A stretch of 64,000 nucleotides of DNA from positions 1 to 64,000 of the forward strand of contig JAPSFS010000015.1 of the NCBI GenBank assembly GCA_035063785.1. The letters run 5' to 3'. Origin of the DNA: Comamonas_C sp026954015. Lineage in GTDB: Bacteria; Pseudomonadota; Gammaproteobacteria; Burkholderiales; Burkholderiaceae_C. The translations under genes were made by a program, and so were the position numbers. This document shows positions 21,213-30,152 of the stretch, in pieces. The notes below the pieces were generated by a model that saw nothing but the letters and a program-made list of their open reading frames with translations, was not told the DNA's origin and did not search any database. How positions within the stretch are numbered: the stretch's first letter is position 1; every line of letters starts with the position of its first letter.

Positions 21213-22628
21213 ATGGCCAAGACCGCCGCAGATGTGATGCAGATGGTGCACGACAGCGAGGTGCGCTTCATCGATCTGCGCTTTACCGATACGCGCGGCA
21301 AGGAGCACCATGTCACGGTCCCCGTCTCGCATTTCGACGAGGACAAGTTCACCAACGGCCACGCGTTCGATGGCTCGTCCATGCCGGGCTGGAAGGGCAT
21401 CGAGGCGTCGGACATGCAGCTCATGCCCGACCCGGCCACGGCCAACATCGACCCGTTCTTCGAGGAAACCACGCTGATCCTGCAGTGCGACGTGGTCGAG
21501 CCGGGCGACGGCAAGGCCTACGACCGTGACCCGCGCTCGATCGCAAAGCGCGCCGAGGCGTATCTGAAGGCCTCCGGGCTGGGGGATACCGCCTACTTTG
21601 GCCCCGAGCCCGAGTTCTTCCTCTTCGACAATGTGCGCTGGGGCAGCGACCCCGGCCGCGTGTTCTTCGAAATCGACGAATACGAGGCGCCGTGGAACAG
21701 CGGCACCAAGTTTGAGGGCGGCAACCGCGGCCACCGCCCCGCGACCAAGGGTGGCTACATGCCGGTGCCGCCCGTGGACAGCGCGCAGGACATGCGTGCC
21801 GAGATGGCGCAGATACTCGAATCGCTCGGCATCCCCGTCGAGGTGTTCCACCACGAGGTGGGCGGCGCGGGGCAGAACGAGATCGGCACGAAGTTCTCCA
21901 CGCTGGTGCAGCGCGCCGACTGGACCCAGCTCATGAAGTACGTGATCTGGAACGTCGCCAATACCTATGGCAAGACGGTCACCTTCATGCCCAAGCCCTA
22001 TGCGGGTGACAACGGCTCGGGCATGCACGTGCACCAGTCGATCTGGAAGGGCGGGAAGAACCTGTTCGCGGGCGACGGCTACGCGGGGTTGTCGGATTTT
22101 GCGCTGTACTACATCGGCGGGCTCATCAGGCATGCGCGCGCGCTCAACGCGATCACCAACCCCGGCACGAACAGCTACAAGCGGCTGGTGCCAGGGTTCG
22201 AGGCGCCGGTCAAGCTCGCCTACAGCGCGCGCAACCGCTCGGCGTCGATTCGCATACCCTACGTGGCCAACCCCAAGGGGCGGCGGGTCGAGGCGCGTTT
22301 TCCCGATCCGCTGATGAACCCCTATCTCGGGTTCGCGGCGTTGTTGATGGCGGGGCTCGACGGCGTGGAGCACAAGCTCCACCCGGGCGAGGCCGCGACC
22401 AAGGACCTCTACCACCTGCCGCCCGAGGAAGACCGTCAGGTGCCCACGGTGTGCGCGAGCCTGGAAGAGGCACTGGCCGCGCTCGACGCCGACCGGGGCT
22501 TTCTCACGCGCGGGGGGGTGTTTTCCGACGGCATGCTCGATGCCTACATCGAACTCAAGTACGGCGAGGTGCAGCGCATGCGCATCACGCCGCACCCGGT
22601 GGAATTCGACATGTATTACGCGTTGTAA
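21213..22628 (+). CDS. glnA: Glutamine synthetase, type I
   Basis: This 471-residue enzyme condenses ammonia and glutamate at the cost of ATP and is the main nitrogen-assimilation step. Family marks are FDGSSMPGWKGIEASDMQLMPD, FGPEPEFFLFD, the GTKFEGGNRGHRPATKGGYM flap region, and NPKGRRVEARFPDP. The regulatory tyrosine of adenylylated type I-beta enzymes lies in KDLYHLPPEE, so GlnE-type control is likely. The 106-base gap upstream should carry the promoter; I see no clear NtrC or sigma-54 site. After the stop, ACGGCC/GGCCGT forms a hairpin without a T-run. Confidence 0.97.
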   Translation: MAKTAADVMQMVHDSEVRFIDLRFTDTRGKEHHVTVPVSHFDEDKFTNGHAFDGSSMPGWKGIEASDMQLMPDPATANIDPFFEETTLILQCDVVEPGDGKAYDRDPRSIAKRAEAYLKASGLGDTAYFGPEPEFFLFDNVRWGSDPGRVFFEIDEYEAPWNSGTKFEGGNRGHRPATKGGYMPVPPVDSAQDMRAEMAQILESLGIPVEVFHHEVGGAGQNEIGTKFSTLVQRADWTQLMKYVIWNVANTYGKTVTFMPKPYAGDNGSGMHVHQSIWKGGKNLFAGDGYAGLSDFALYYIGGLIRHARALNAITNPGTNSYKRLVPGFEAPVKLAYSARNRSASIRIPYVANPKGRRVEARFPDPLMNPYLGFAALLMAGLDGVEHKLHPGEAATKDLYHLPPEEDRQVPTVCASLEEALAALDADRGFLTRGGVFSDGMLDAYIELKYGEVQRMRITPHPVEFDMYYAL

Positions 22629-22706
22629 CGGCCTCTTTGCATGGCCGTGTCCGTCAGGGCGATACTTGCCCATCCGCGTCTGCAACCGAGTCGTACCAGG
22701 TACCGC

Positions 22707-23186
22707 ATGAAATCCACCCTGTTCGCCCTGACCTTCCTCGTGGGCACGCTGGTGCTGCAACCGGCCAGCGCCCAGGATCGCATCTACCGCTGCGGCAACG
22801 AATACACCAACAACGTGCAGCAGGCCAAGGAGCGCGGCTGCAAGCTCGTGGAGGGTGGCAACGTCACGGTGCTGCAGGCGAACAAGCCGGCCCCTGCAGC
22901 CGCGGCACCGGCGCCGTCCGTTGCCAACGGTCCCAAGGTCAGCTCAAGCGACCAGAAGGCGCGCGATGCGGACGCGCGGGCCATCCTGACCGAGGAGCTG
23001 CGCAAGGCGCAAGCGCGGCTGGCCGATCTGCGCAAGGAGTACAACGACGGTGCGCCCCAGCGCTCGGCGCTGGAACTGCGCAACGTTCAGGTCTACCAGG
23101 AGCGCACGGCCGAGCTCAAGACCAAGGTGGATCGCGCGCAGGCGGACGTGGACGGCATCCGCCGCGAGCTCGACCGCCTCAAGTAA
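22707..23186 (+). CDS. Secreted DUF4124-like protein with C-terminal coiled coil
   Basis: This 159-residue protein has a Sec signal peptide (KSTLFALTFLVGTLVLQPASAQ). A short DUF4124-like segment follows (DRIYRCGNEYTNNVQQAKERGCKLV), then an alanine/proline linker. The helical tail (LTEELRKAQARLADLRKEY and ELKTKVDRAQADVDGIRREL) should form a coiled coil. It is probably periplasmic. Function unknown. The ATG at 22707 was chosen because it places the signal peptide at the start. It converges on the phosphatase gene with an eight-base overlap. Confidence 0.8.
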   Translation: MKSTLFALTFLVGTLVLQPASAQDRIYRCGNEYTNNVQQAKERGCKLVEGGNVTVLQANKPAPAAAAPAPSVANGPKVSSSDQKARDADARAILTEELRKAQARLADLRKEYNDGAPQRSALELRNVQVYQERTAELKTKVDRAQADVDGIRRELDRLK

Positions 23187-23715
23187 GCCGCAGGCGGGCA
23201 AGCAGCCCGCGGCAGCCGTCTTCCACGAGGTCGAGCACCTGCTCGAAGCCGTCTTCGCCACCTGGATAGGGATCGGGCACTTCGCGCGCATCGTGCGCGG
23301 TGCAGAACGCGGTGAACCGGTGGATGCGCGAGCGCAGCTCGGGCGGGCACAGGGTGCGGGCGTAGCGCTCGTTTTCCGCGTCCATCACCAGCACGAGATC
23401 GAATACCTTGAAATCGGTGCGCGTGAGCTGGCGCGCGCGCAGCGCTGCAAGATCGTAGCCGCGGCGGCGCGCGTGTTCCTGCGCGCGGCGGTCGGGCGGC
23501 GCGCCGACGTGGTAGTCGTGGGTACCGGCCGAATCGACTTCCAGGCGGCTCTGTACATTCGCGTCCAGCACCATTTTCTGTAGCACGCCGTGTGCCGTCG
23601 GGCTGCGGCAGATGTTGCCCATGCAGACCATCAGCACGTGAACCGGCGCGTGCTGGCGGCCTGCGAGCTGCGACAGGTCGGGCGCCATCGGCGTGGCGGA
23701 TGCGCGCTCAGGCAT
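23179..23715 (-). CDS. Low-molecular-weight protein-tyrosine phosphatase
   Basis: This 178-residue protein has the LMW-PTP P-loop VCMGNICRSPTAHGV near residue 30 and the acid DPYPGG near the C-terminus, as in Wzb/Etp-type enzymes. SAGTHDYHVGAPPDRRA is a second conserved segment. It could dephosphorylate a tyrosine kinase of polysaccharide export or other proteins; no such kinase is nearby. The ATG at 23715 overlaps the xthA stop by eight bases, so it is coupled to exonuclease III. Confidence 0.9.
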   Translation of the reverse strand: MPERASATPMAPDLSQLAGRQHAPVHVLMVCMGNICRSPTAHGVLQKMVLDANVQSRLEVDSAGTHDYHVGAPPDRRAQEHARRRGYDLAALRARQLTRTDFKVFDLVLVMDAENERYARTLCPPELRSRIHRFTAFCTAHDAREVPDPYPGGEDGFEQVLDLVEDGCRGLLARLRLT

Positions 23716-24487
23716 CGAGCGTCGCCACCACGGGGGCGTGGTCGCTTGGTTGCCTGTTCTTGCGTGGTGCGCGGTCCACGGTGCAGGCGCGCGCCACGGC
23801 CGTGAGCGGCTCGCTCAGCAGGATGTGGTCGATGCGCAGGCCGCGGTTCTTCTGGAAGCCCAGCATGCGGTAGTCCCACCACGAAAAGCTCTGCTCGGGC
23901 TGCTCGAAGAGCCGGAAGCTGTCGGCGAGCCCCAGCGCCAGCAGCGCCCGGAAATGCGCGCGTTCCTCATCGGTGTGCAGGATGGTGCCCTGCAGGCCCA
24001 CGGGGTCGTAGGAGTCGCGGTCCTCGGGCACGATGTTGAAGTCGCCCATGAGCGCCAGGCGCGGGTGGGCGCCAAGTTCGCGCTGCAGCCAGCCTTGCAG
24101 CGCATCGAGCCAACGCATCTTGTAGTCGAACTTGTCGGTGCCCGGCGCCTGGCCGTTGACGAAATAGCCGTTCACCAGCCGCAGCGGGCCGCTCGGGGTG
24201 TCCAGCGTGGCGGCGATCACGCGCGCCTGCGCGTCGTCGAACCCGGGGATGTTGCGTACCACGTCGCGCGCCGCGGTGCGCGTGATGAGCGCCACGCCGT
24301 TGTACGTCTTCTGGCCGAAGCACACGCTGTGGTAGCCCGCCAGCTCGAACGCATCGTGCGGGAATTTGTCGTCGGTGAGCTTGAGCTCCTGCAGCGCGAG
24401 CACATCGACCGGGTGGGCCTGCAGCCATGCGAGCACCTGCGGCAGGCGCACGGCGAGCGAGTTCACATTCCAGGTGGCGATCTTCAT
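23708..24487 (-). CDS. xthA: Exodeoxyribonuclease III
   Basis: This 259-residue AP endonuclease/3'-5' exonuclease of the ExoIII family has KIATWNVNSLAVRLPQVLAW, LQELKLTDDKFP (metal-binding Glu), LVNGYFVNGQ, LMGDFNIVPED and a final SDHAPVVATL. It cuts abasic sites in base-excision repair. It is followed, with an eight-base overlap, by the phosphatase gene. Confidence 0.95.
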   Translation of the reverse strand: MKIATWNVNSLAVRLPQVLAWLQAHPVDVLALQELKLTDDKFPHDAFELAGYHSVCFGQKTYNGVALITRTAARDVVRNIPGFDDAQARVIAATLDTPSGPLRLVNGYFVNGQAPGTDKFDYKMRWLDALQGWLQRELGAHPRLALMGDFNIVPEDRDSYDPVGLQGTILHTDEERAHFRALLALGLADSFRLFEQPEQSFSWWDYRMLGFQKNRGLRIDHILLSEPLTAVARACTVDRAPRKNRQPSDHAPVVATLDA

Positions 24488-24517
24488 GGGCCCGATTGTG
24501 ACGGGGTACGCATGTGC

Positions 24518-25195
24518 CTATGGCGTGGCGCACCACGGCGCCTGGTCGTGCGCCAGCCCCATCCAGAGCGCCCAGGCGGCCGTGAGCAGCAGCGCCAGGC
24601 CCGCGAGGCGCATGCCGGCCGAGCCACGCCCGTGCCGCCCCAGCCTGAGCACGAGCCAAGGCCCGGCCCAGAGCGCCGCGCCGGAGCCCAGCGCGAACAG
24701 CGCCATCACGCCCGCGCCGCCCGGTGCGCCGTCGGCGAGCGCAGCCACCATGACCGCCGAATACAGCAGGCCGCAGGGTAGCAGCGCCCATGCCGTGCCT
24801 ATGCCCAGGGGCGCGACGAGCCCCAGGGACTGCGTGGCCGTGCGCACGCGCAGCCACACGCGCCGCGCACCCCACTCCAGCCAAACGGGCTGGCGACCGA
24901 GCACGAGCAGCGCAAGGCCGAGCACGGCTGCGGCCACGTGCACCATGCTCCAGAGCGGCCTGAGCGCCGCCGCGTGCACGGTGAGCCACCCCAGGCCCTG
25001 CATGGAAGCCCCCGCCAGCGCGCCCAGCAGCGTGTAGCCCAGGAGCCGCCCGACCTGGAACAGCGCGATCGCGCGCATGCTGCGCGGCGCGGCGGCCTGC
25101 CCGATGCCGGCGCATGCGGCGCCGCACATCGCCACACAGTGTGGGCTGCCCGCCAGACCCATGAGCAGGCCGGTGAGCGCGAGCGAGAGTTGCAT
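24518..25195 (-). CDS. TauE/SafE-like membrane protein (cytochrome oxidase/copper-linked)
   Basis: This 225-residue protein has six hydrophobic segments and begins ALTGLLMGLAGSPHCVAMCGAA, with a CxxxC pair after a GSPHC turn typical of the PF13386 sulfite-exporter-like (DsbD-related) family often placed beside cco genes. A second conserved spot is IGTAWALLPCGLLYSAVMVA. It may move copper or a reductant needed for cbb3 oxidase assembly. It is divergent from the copper ATPase gene, sharing the roughly 160-base control region that has an FNR-like box. Confidence 0.8.
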   Translation of the reverse strand: MQLSLALTGLLMGLAGSPHCVAMCGAACAGIGQAAAPRSMRAIALFQVGRLLGYTLLGALAGASMQGLGWLTVHAAALRPLWSMVHVAAAVLGLALLVLGRQPVWLEWGARRVWLRVRTATQSLGLVAPLGIGTAWALLPCGLLYSAVMVAALADGAPGGAGVMALFALGSGAALWAGPWLVLRLGRHGRGSAGMRLAGLALLLTAAWALWMGLAHDQAPWCATP

Positions 25196-25246
25196 GTGCC
25201 GATTTTATGAAAGCACTTCATCGCCCAAGTCGCTGCAGCGTGGGGT

Positions 25247-25260
25247 TTGACCTGCCTCAA
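25247..25260. promoter_or_regulatory. FNR/ANR-like box between TauE/SafE-like gene and ccoI
   Basis: TTGACCTGCCTCAA has the two TTGA/TCAA half-sites of an FNR box at correct spacing. It is an imperfect match to TTGAT-N4-ATCAA, 97 bases before the ATPase start. Confidence 0.5.
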
Positions 25261-25356
25261 GAACCCGGCGGGATGCGCGGGCCCACGGGTGATTCACCGC
25301 TAGACTCGCAGGGTTATTTTTTTGCCGGGCCGTACACGCCCGCACGTGACCGCGCA

Positions 25357-27693
25357 ATGCAGGGAACCCGAGCGTTAGACCCGCGACCCTGGCCGCTGCC
25401 GGGACACGCTGACCAGCCGCCATCGGCGGCCGCGTCCGCCGATACCGCCTTGCTCGACGACCGGGACGAGTGGCAGGCGTTCAGCCGCGCGGTGGACGGG
25501 GCGGCGGGCGCCGACGCCACGGTGTGGGAGTCGAACGTCGCCTTCGAGGGCATGCACTGCGCGGCCTGCGCGGTGACGCTGGAGCAGTTGATCGGCCGCG
25601 TTCCGGGGGTCTTGCGCGTGGAGGTGAGCGCGGCGGCGCAGCGCGGGCGTGTGGTCTGGGACGAGCGCCAGACGTTGCCCTCGCGCTGGCTGCGAGCGCT
25701 GGCGGGTAGCGGCTATCGGGCGCTGCCCGTGCACGACAGCGCTGCGGGCGCGCGCAGGCAGGCGGACAGCCGGCGCATGCTGTGGCGTCTGGGCGTGGCG
25801 GGCATCTGCATGATGCAGGTGATGATGTACGCCGTGCCCGCGTACGTCGCGGGACCCGGCGCCATCAGTTCGGACCTGGAGCATCTCCTGCGCTGGGCGC
25901 AGTGGGTACTGTCGCTGCCGGTGCTGCTGTTTTCGTGCTCACCGTTCTTCACCGCCGCGTGGCGCGACCTGCGGCAGGGGCGCATCGGCATGGACCTGCC
26001 GGTGGCGATCGGCATGGCGCTCACTTTTGTCGTCAGCAGCCTGGGCACGTTCGAACCCGAGGGCCCGCTGGGTCATCAGGTGTATTTCGACTCGTTCACG
26101 ATGTTCGTCTTCTTCCTGCTGGCCGGGCGCTGGCTGGAACTGCGCCTGCGCGACCGTTCGGCCGGCGCGCTGGAAGCGCTGATGCACCGGCTGCCCGAGA
26201 GCGTGGAGCGCCGCCAGGACGACGGTACGTGGCGCCGCGTCGCGGTGCGGCGCGTGGGCGTGGGTGATGTAATCCGCGTGCCGGCCGGTGCGGCGTTTCC
26301 GGCCGATGGCCAGATAGTCGCGGGCGCCACCGCGGTGGATGAGGCGTTGCTGACGGGCGAATCGCGGCCGCTGGCACGCGGTGTGGGCGAGGCGGTGATC
26401 GCGGGCAGCCACAACCTGAGCGGAACCGTCGAGGTCCGCGTGCGCTCGGTGGGTGCGCAGACGCGCTATGCCCACATCGTGGCGTTGATGGAGCAGGCGG
26501 CGGGCAGCAAACCCGACCTCGCGCGTCTGGCGGACCGCGTAGCCAGGCCCTTCCTGATTGCGGTGCTGCTCGTCGCGGCGCTGGCCGCAGCGTGGTGGTG
26601 GCCGGTGGACCCCGGGCGCGCGCTGATGGTGGCGGTGGCGGTGCTCGTCGTGACGTGCCCGTGCGCGCTCTCGCTGGCCACGCCTGCGGCGATGCTCGCC
26701 AGCGCGGCGGCGCTCGCGCGGCGTGGCCTGCTGGTACGGCGCCTGCAGGCGATCGAGACGCTGGCGGGCGTTGACACGCTGATCTTCGACAAGACCGGAA
26801 CCCTCACGAGCGACGCCTTCGTGCTCACCGACGTGCGGGTGCGCCCCGGTATCACGCGCGAGGCGGCACTTGCGCTTGCGGGCGCGCTTGCGTCGCACAG
26901 CCTGCACCCGGTGTCGCGCGCCATTGCGGCGGCCGCTGCCCTGTCGCGGTGCGCCGCCACGCAGGTGCGCGAGACGGCCGGGCAGGGGGTGAGTGGCCTG
27001 TTATCGGGCGCTGGCGCGGCGGGTGAGCACCGCTTGGGCAGCGCTGCGTTTTGCGGTGTCGAGCCGCCTGCGGAAAACGATGGGAAGCATGGGCCGGTCA
27101 GCCATCTGGCCGACGAGCAGGGGTGGCTCGCGAGCTTTCATTTCGAGGAAGACCTGCGCCCCGACGCGGCGCAGACGGTGCGCGCGTTGCGCGCGCGTGG
27201 GGTGCAGGTGGGCCTGTTGTCGGGCGACGCCGCCGCTGCTGCGCAGCGGATCGCGCGCATGGCCGGTATCGATCAGGCGGTGGGCGGTTGCACTCCCGAC
27301 GACAAGCTGCGCCATGTGCAGGCGCTGCATGGCGGGGGCCGGCGCACCGCCATGGTGGGCGATGGCCTCAATGACGGGCCCGTGCTGGCGATGGCGCATG
27401 TGTCGTTCGCGTTCGGCCGTGCGGTGCCGCTCGCGCAGGCCCGCTCGGATTTCGTCGTGCTCGGCACGGCGCTCGGGACCATCGTCTGGGCGCGGGACCA
27501 TGCCGTGCGCACGCTGCGCGTCGTCCAGCAGAACCTCGCCTGGGCGCTCGTCTACAACCTGGCGGCGTTGCCGCTCGCGGTGCTGGGTTACATGCCCGCC
27601 TGGGCAGCCGGACTGGGCATGGCCGCCAGCTCGCTGCTGGTGGTGGCCAACGCCATGCGTCTGAACGTGCCTGCACAGGCGAGGGGACGCTGA
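25357..27693 (+). CDS. ccoI: Copper P1B-type ATPase for cbb3 oxidase (CcoI/FixI)
   Basis: In this 778-residue ATPase a metal-binding HMA domain (FEGMHCAACAVTLEQLIG) is followed by eight membrane segments, the TGES actuator motif (LLTGESRPL), the transport motif CPCALSLATP, the phosphorylated Asp in IFDKTGTLT, and GDGLNDGPVLAM. It is thought to supply copper for the CcoN active site and to be a slow exporter. Placement directly before ccoS-ccoNOQP supports CcoI. The ATG at 25357 is my choice; the start is not certain as no strong ribosome site precedes it. It overlaps ccoS by one base. Confidence 0.92.
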   Translation: MQGTRALDPRPWPLPGHADQPPSAAASADTALLDDRDEWQAFSRAVDGAAGADATVWESNVAFEGMHCAACAVTLEQLIGRVPGVLRVEVSAAAQRGRVVWDERQTLPSRWLRALAGSGYRALPVHDSAAGARRQADSRRMLWRLGVAGICMMQVMMYAVPAYVAGPGAISSDLEHLLRWAQWVLSLPVLLFSCSPFFTAAWRDLRQGRIGMDLPVAIGMALTFVVSSLGTFEPEGPLGHQVYFDSFTMFVFFLLAGRWLELRLRDRSAGALEALMHRLPESVERRQDDGTWRRVAVRRVGVGDVIRVPAGAAFPADGQIVAGATAVDEALLTGESRPLARGVGEAVIAGSHNLSGTVEVRVRSVGAQTRYAHIVALMEQAAGSKPDLARLADRVARPFLIAVLLVAALAAAWWWPVDPGRALMVAVAVLVVTCPCALSLATPAAMLASAAALARRGLLVRRLQAIETLAGVDTLIFDKTGTLTSDAFVLTDVRVRPGITREAALALAGALASHSLHPVSRAIAAAAALSRCAATQVRETAGQGVSGLLSGAGAAGEHRLGSAAFCGVEPPAENDGKHGPVSHLADEQGWLASFHFEEDLRPDAAQTVRALRARGVQVGLLSGDAAAAAQRIARMAGIDQAVGGCTPDDKLRHVQALHGGGRRTAMVGDGLNDGPVLAMAHVSFAFGRAVPLAQARSDFVVLGTALGTIVWARDHAVRTLRVVQQNLAWALVYNLAALPLAVLGYMPAWAAGLGMAASSLLVVANAMRLNVPAQARGR

Positions 27694-27830
27694 TGGACAT
27701 CCTTTACCTGCTGGTGCCGCTGTCCGTGGTTCTTGCCCTGCTTGTCATAGGCGCTCTGGCCTGGGCGATCTTTCGGGGGCAGTTCGAAGACCTCGAACGC
27801 GAGGGCGCACGCATTTTCGAGAATGATTGA
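27693..27830 (+). CDS. ccoS: Cbb3 oxidase maturation protein CcoS
   Basis: This 45-residue single-span membrane protein reads MDILYLLVPLSVVLALLVIG, then WAIFRGQFEDLEREGARIF. The GQF(E/D)D(L)E motif after the helix is the CcoS signature. It is required for cofactor insertion into cbb3 oxidase in species tested. Its ATG overlaps the ccoI stop, and its own stop lies inside an FNR-like box. Confidence 0.9.
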   Translation: MDILYLLVPLSVVLALLVIGALAWAIFRGQFEDLEREGARIFEND

Positions 27831-27840
27831 TCCAGGTCAA
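27827..27840. promoter_or_regulatory. FNR/ANR-like box upstream of ccoN
   Basis: TTGATCCAGGTCAA is a good anaerobox (TTGAT, four-base centre, GTCAA) 56 bases before the ccoN start. It overlaps the last codons of ccoS. It fits oxygen-responsive induction of the high-affinity oxidase under microoxia. Confidence 0.75.
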
Positions 27841-27895
27841 ATTGACCATGCAGCGGCTATGGATAATCCGCCGCTGCATTAGAGGAAACCCTGAT

Positions 27896-29335
27896 ATGAG
27901 CCCTGTGAACAACCCGGGACTGACCTACAACGACAAGGTAGTTCGGCAATTCGCCATCGCCACCGTCGTCTGGGGCGTGATCGGCATGCTGGTCGGCGTG
28001 GTTGCCGCGGCGCAACTGGCCTGGCCCGACCTGACCTACGGCGTCTCGTGGCTCAGCTACGGACGTCTGCGGCCGCTGCACACCAACGGCGTGATCTTCG
28101 CGTTCGCGGGCAGCGGCCTGATCGGCACCTCGCTGTACGTGGTGCAGCGCACCTCGCAGGCGCGGCTTTTCGGTGGCGACGGGCTGGGAGCGTTCGTCTT
28201 CTGGGGCTGGACGCTGGCGCTGGTGGCGGCGGTGATCACGCTGCCGCTGGGGCTGAATTCCTCCAAGGAATACGCCGAACTGGAGTGGCCCATCGACATC
28301 CTGATCACCGTGGTCTGGGTGGCCTACGCCGTCGCGTTCTTCGGCACGATCGCCCGGCGCGCGATGAGCCACATCTACGTGGCCAACTGGTTCTACGGTT
28401 CGTTCATCATCGCCATCGCGCTGCTGCACATAGGCAACAACATCGAACTGCCGGTGGGCTGGTTCAAGTCGTATTCGGCCTATGCGGGCGTGCAGGACGC
28501 GATGGTGCAGTGGTGGTATGGGCACAACGCGGTGGGCTTCCTGCTGACGGCGGGCTTCCTCGGGATGATGTACTACTTCATCCCCAAGGCGGCCGAGCGC
28601 CCGATCTACAGCTACCGCCTGTCCATCGTGCACTTCTGGGCGCTGATTTTCACCTACATGTGGGCGGGGCCGCACCACCTGCACTACACCGCGCTGCCGG
28701 ACTGGGTGCAGTCCGTGGGGATGGTGTTCTCCGTCATCCTGCTGGCGCCGAGCTGGGGCGGCATGATCAACGGCATCATGACGCTCTCGGGCGCGTGGCA
28801 CAAACTGCGCACCGACCCGATCATCCGTTTCTTGATCGTGTCGCTGTCGTTCTACGGCATGTCCACGTTCGAGGGCTCGCTGCTCTCGGTCAAGACCATG
28901 AATGCGCTGAGCCACTACACCGACTGGACGGTGGGGCACGTGCACGCGGGCGCGCTGGGCTGGGTGGGCTTCATCACCATGGGGTCGCTGTACTGGCTGA
29001 TTCCGCGCCTGTACGGTCGCACGAGCATGTACTCCACGCGCGCGATCGAGCTGCACTTCTGGATTTCCACGATAGGGATCGTGCTCTACATCGCCTCGAT
29101 GTGGATCGCCGGCGTGATGCAGGGCCTGATGTGGCGCGCGGTCAACGACGACGGTACGCTCACCTACGCCTTCGTCGAAAGCGTGAAGGCCACCTTCCCG
29201 TTCTACGTGGTGCGCCTGGCCGGCGGTGTGCTGTACCTCGGCGGCATGCTGGTGATGCTCTGGAACACCGTCAAGACCGTGAATGCCGGACGCGCGCCCG
29301 TGGTCCGCGTCCCGCCGATGGTGGCGCCCGCCTGA
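27896..29335 (+). CDS. ccoN: Cbb3-type cytochrome c oxidase subunit I
   Basis: This 479-residue, twelve-helix heme-copper oxidase catalytic subunit carries haem b, haem b3 and CuB. Visible ligand regions are LHTNGVIFAFAGSG, YGHNAVGFLLTAGFLG (HxxxGF), AGPHHLHYTALPDW (the CuB histidine pair) and HYTDWTVGHVHAGALGW. It pumps protons while reducing oxygen at low concentration. The ATG at 27896 gives the usual short start MSPVNNPGLTYNDKVVRQF. It is the first gene of the ccoNOQP operon. Confidence 0.97.
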   Translation: MSPVNNPGLTYNDKVVRQFAIATVVWGVIGMLVGVVAAAQLAWPDLTYGVSWLSYGRLRPLHTNGVIFAFAGSGLIGTSLYVVQRTSQARLFGGDGLGAFVFWGWTLALVAAVITLPLGLNSSKEYAELEWPIDILITVVWVAYAVAFFGTIARRAMSHIYVANWFYGSFIIAIALLHIGNNIELPVGWFKSYSAYAGVQDAMVQWWYGHNAVGFLLTAGFLGMMYYFIPKAAERPIYSYRLSIVHFWALIFTYMWAGPHHLHYTALPDWVQSVGMVFSVILLAPSWGGMINGIMTLSGAWHKLRTDPIIRFLIVSLSFYGMSTFEGSLLSVKTMNALSHYTDWTVGHVHAGALGWVGFITMGSLYWLIPRLYGRTSMYSTRAIELHFWISTIGIVLYIASMWIAGVMQGLMWRAVNDDGTLTYAFVESVKATFPFYVVRLAGGVLYLGGMLVMLWNTVKTVNAGRAPVVRVPPMVAPA

Positions 29336-29353
29336 TGAAAGAGATCTGACGAC

Positions 29354-29971
29354 ATGGCTCAAGAAGAAATCCGCGGTCACGCCCGCGTGGAAACCAACAA
29401 TTTCCTGATGATCGTGCTCGTGCTGCTCGTGGTGGCGATAGGCGGGCTCGTGGAAATCGTCCCGCTGTTTTTCCAGAAGTCCACGACGCAGCCGATCGAC
29501 GGCCTCAAGCCCTACACAGCCTTGCAGGTGGTGGGGCGCGACATCTATGTCCGTGAGGGCTGCAACAACTGCCACTCGCAAATGATCCGCTCGCTGCTGC
29601 ACGAATCGCTGCGCTACGGCCCCGTGTCCGTCGCCGGGGAGTACGTCTACGACCACCCGCACCTGTGGGGCAGCAAGCGCACCGGGCCGGATCTGGCGCG
29701 CGTCGGCGGGCGCTACAGCGACGACTGGCACGCGGTGCACCTGCACAACCCGCGCGCCGTGGTGCCGGAATCGAACATGCCGGCCTACCCCTGGCTGGAA
29801 AAGACCAGGGCCGACAGCACCACGGTGCAGGCACACATGCGTGGCCTGCGCACGCTGGGCGCGCCCTATACCGACGAGGAAATCGCCCAGGCACCGGCCG
29901 AGGTCGAAGGCAAGACCGAGCTGCAGGCGCTCATCGCCTACCTGCAGGTACTCGGCATTCACCGCAAATGA
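29354..29971 (+). CDS. ccoO: Cbb3-type cytochrome c oxidase subunit II
   Basis: This 205-residue membrane-anchored mono-haem cytochrome c has one N-terminal helix (NFLMIVLVLLVVAIGGLVEI) and haem motif CNNCHSQM in REGCNNCHSQMIRSLLHES. The methionine ligand is probably in SNMPAYPWL. It lies 18 bases after ccoN. Confidence 0.96.
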   Translation: MAQEEIRGHARVETNNFLMIVLVLLVVAIGGLVEIVPLFFQKSTTQPIDGLKPYTALQVVGRDIYVREGCNNCHSQMIRSLLHESLRYGPVSVAGEYVYDHPHLWGSKRTGPDLARVGGRYSDDWHAVHLHNPRAVVPESNMPAYPWLEKTRADSTTVQAHMRGLRTLGAPYTDEEIAQAPAEVEGKTELQALIAYLQVLGIHRK

Positions 29972-29990
29972 GAAGGCAGGGAAGGACACC

Positions 29991-30152
29991 ATGGACATCC
30001 ACTTCTTGCGCAGCATCTACACGGTGCTGGCCCTGGTCGCTTTTGTCGTGATCGCGCTGTGGGCGTGGTCGGGCAGCAACCGCGACCGCTTCGACGAGGC
30101 TGCGCGGCTGCCGCTGGCCGACGAGCCGGCCGTCTCGGGAGAGTCGTCATGA
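29991..30152 (+). CDS. ccoQ: Cbb3-type oxidase small subunit CcoQ
   Basis: This 53-residue single-helix protein has LRSIYTVLALVAFVVIALWA, then WSGSNRDRFDEAARLPLADE. It stabilises the oxidase complex. It lies 19 bases after ccoO and overlaps ccoP by four bases (ATGA). Confidence 0.92.
   Translation: MDIHFLRSIYTVLALVAFVVIALWAWSGSNRDRFDEAARLPLADEPAVSGESS

Noticed and set aside
22629..22650. Terminator after glnA
   Set aside because: ACGGCC/GGCCGT can pair but no T-run follows, so Rho-independent termination is not supported.
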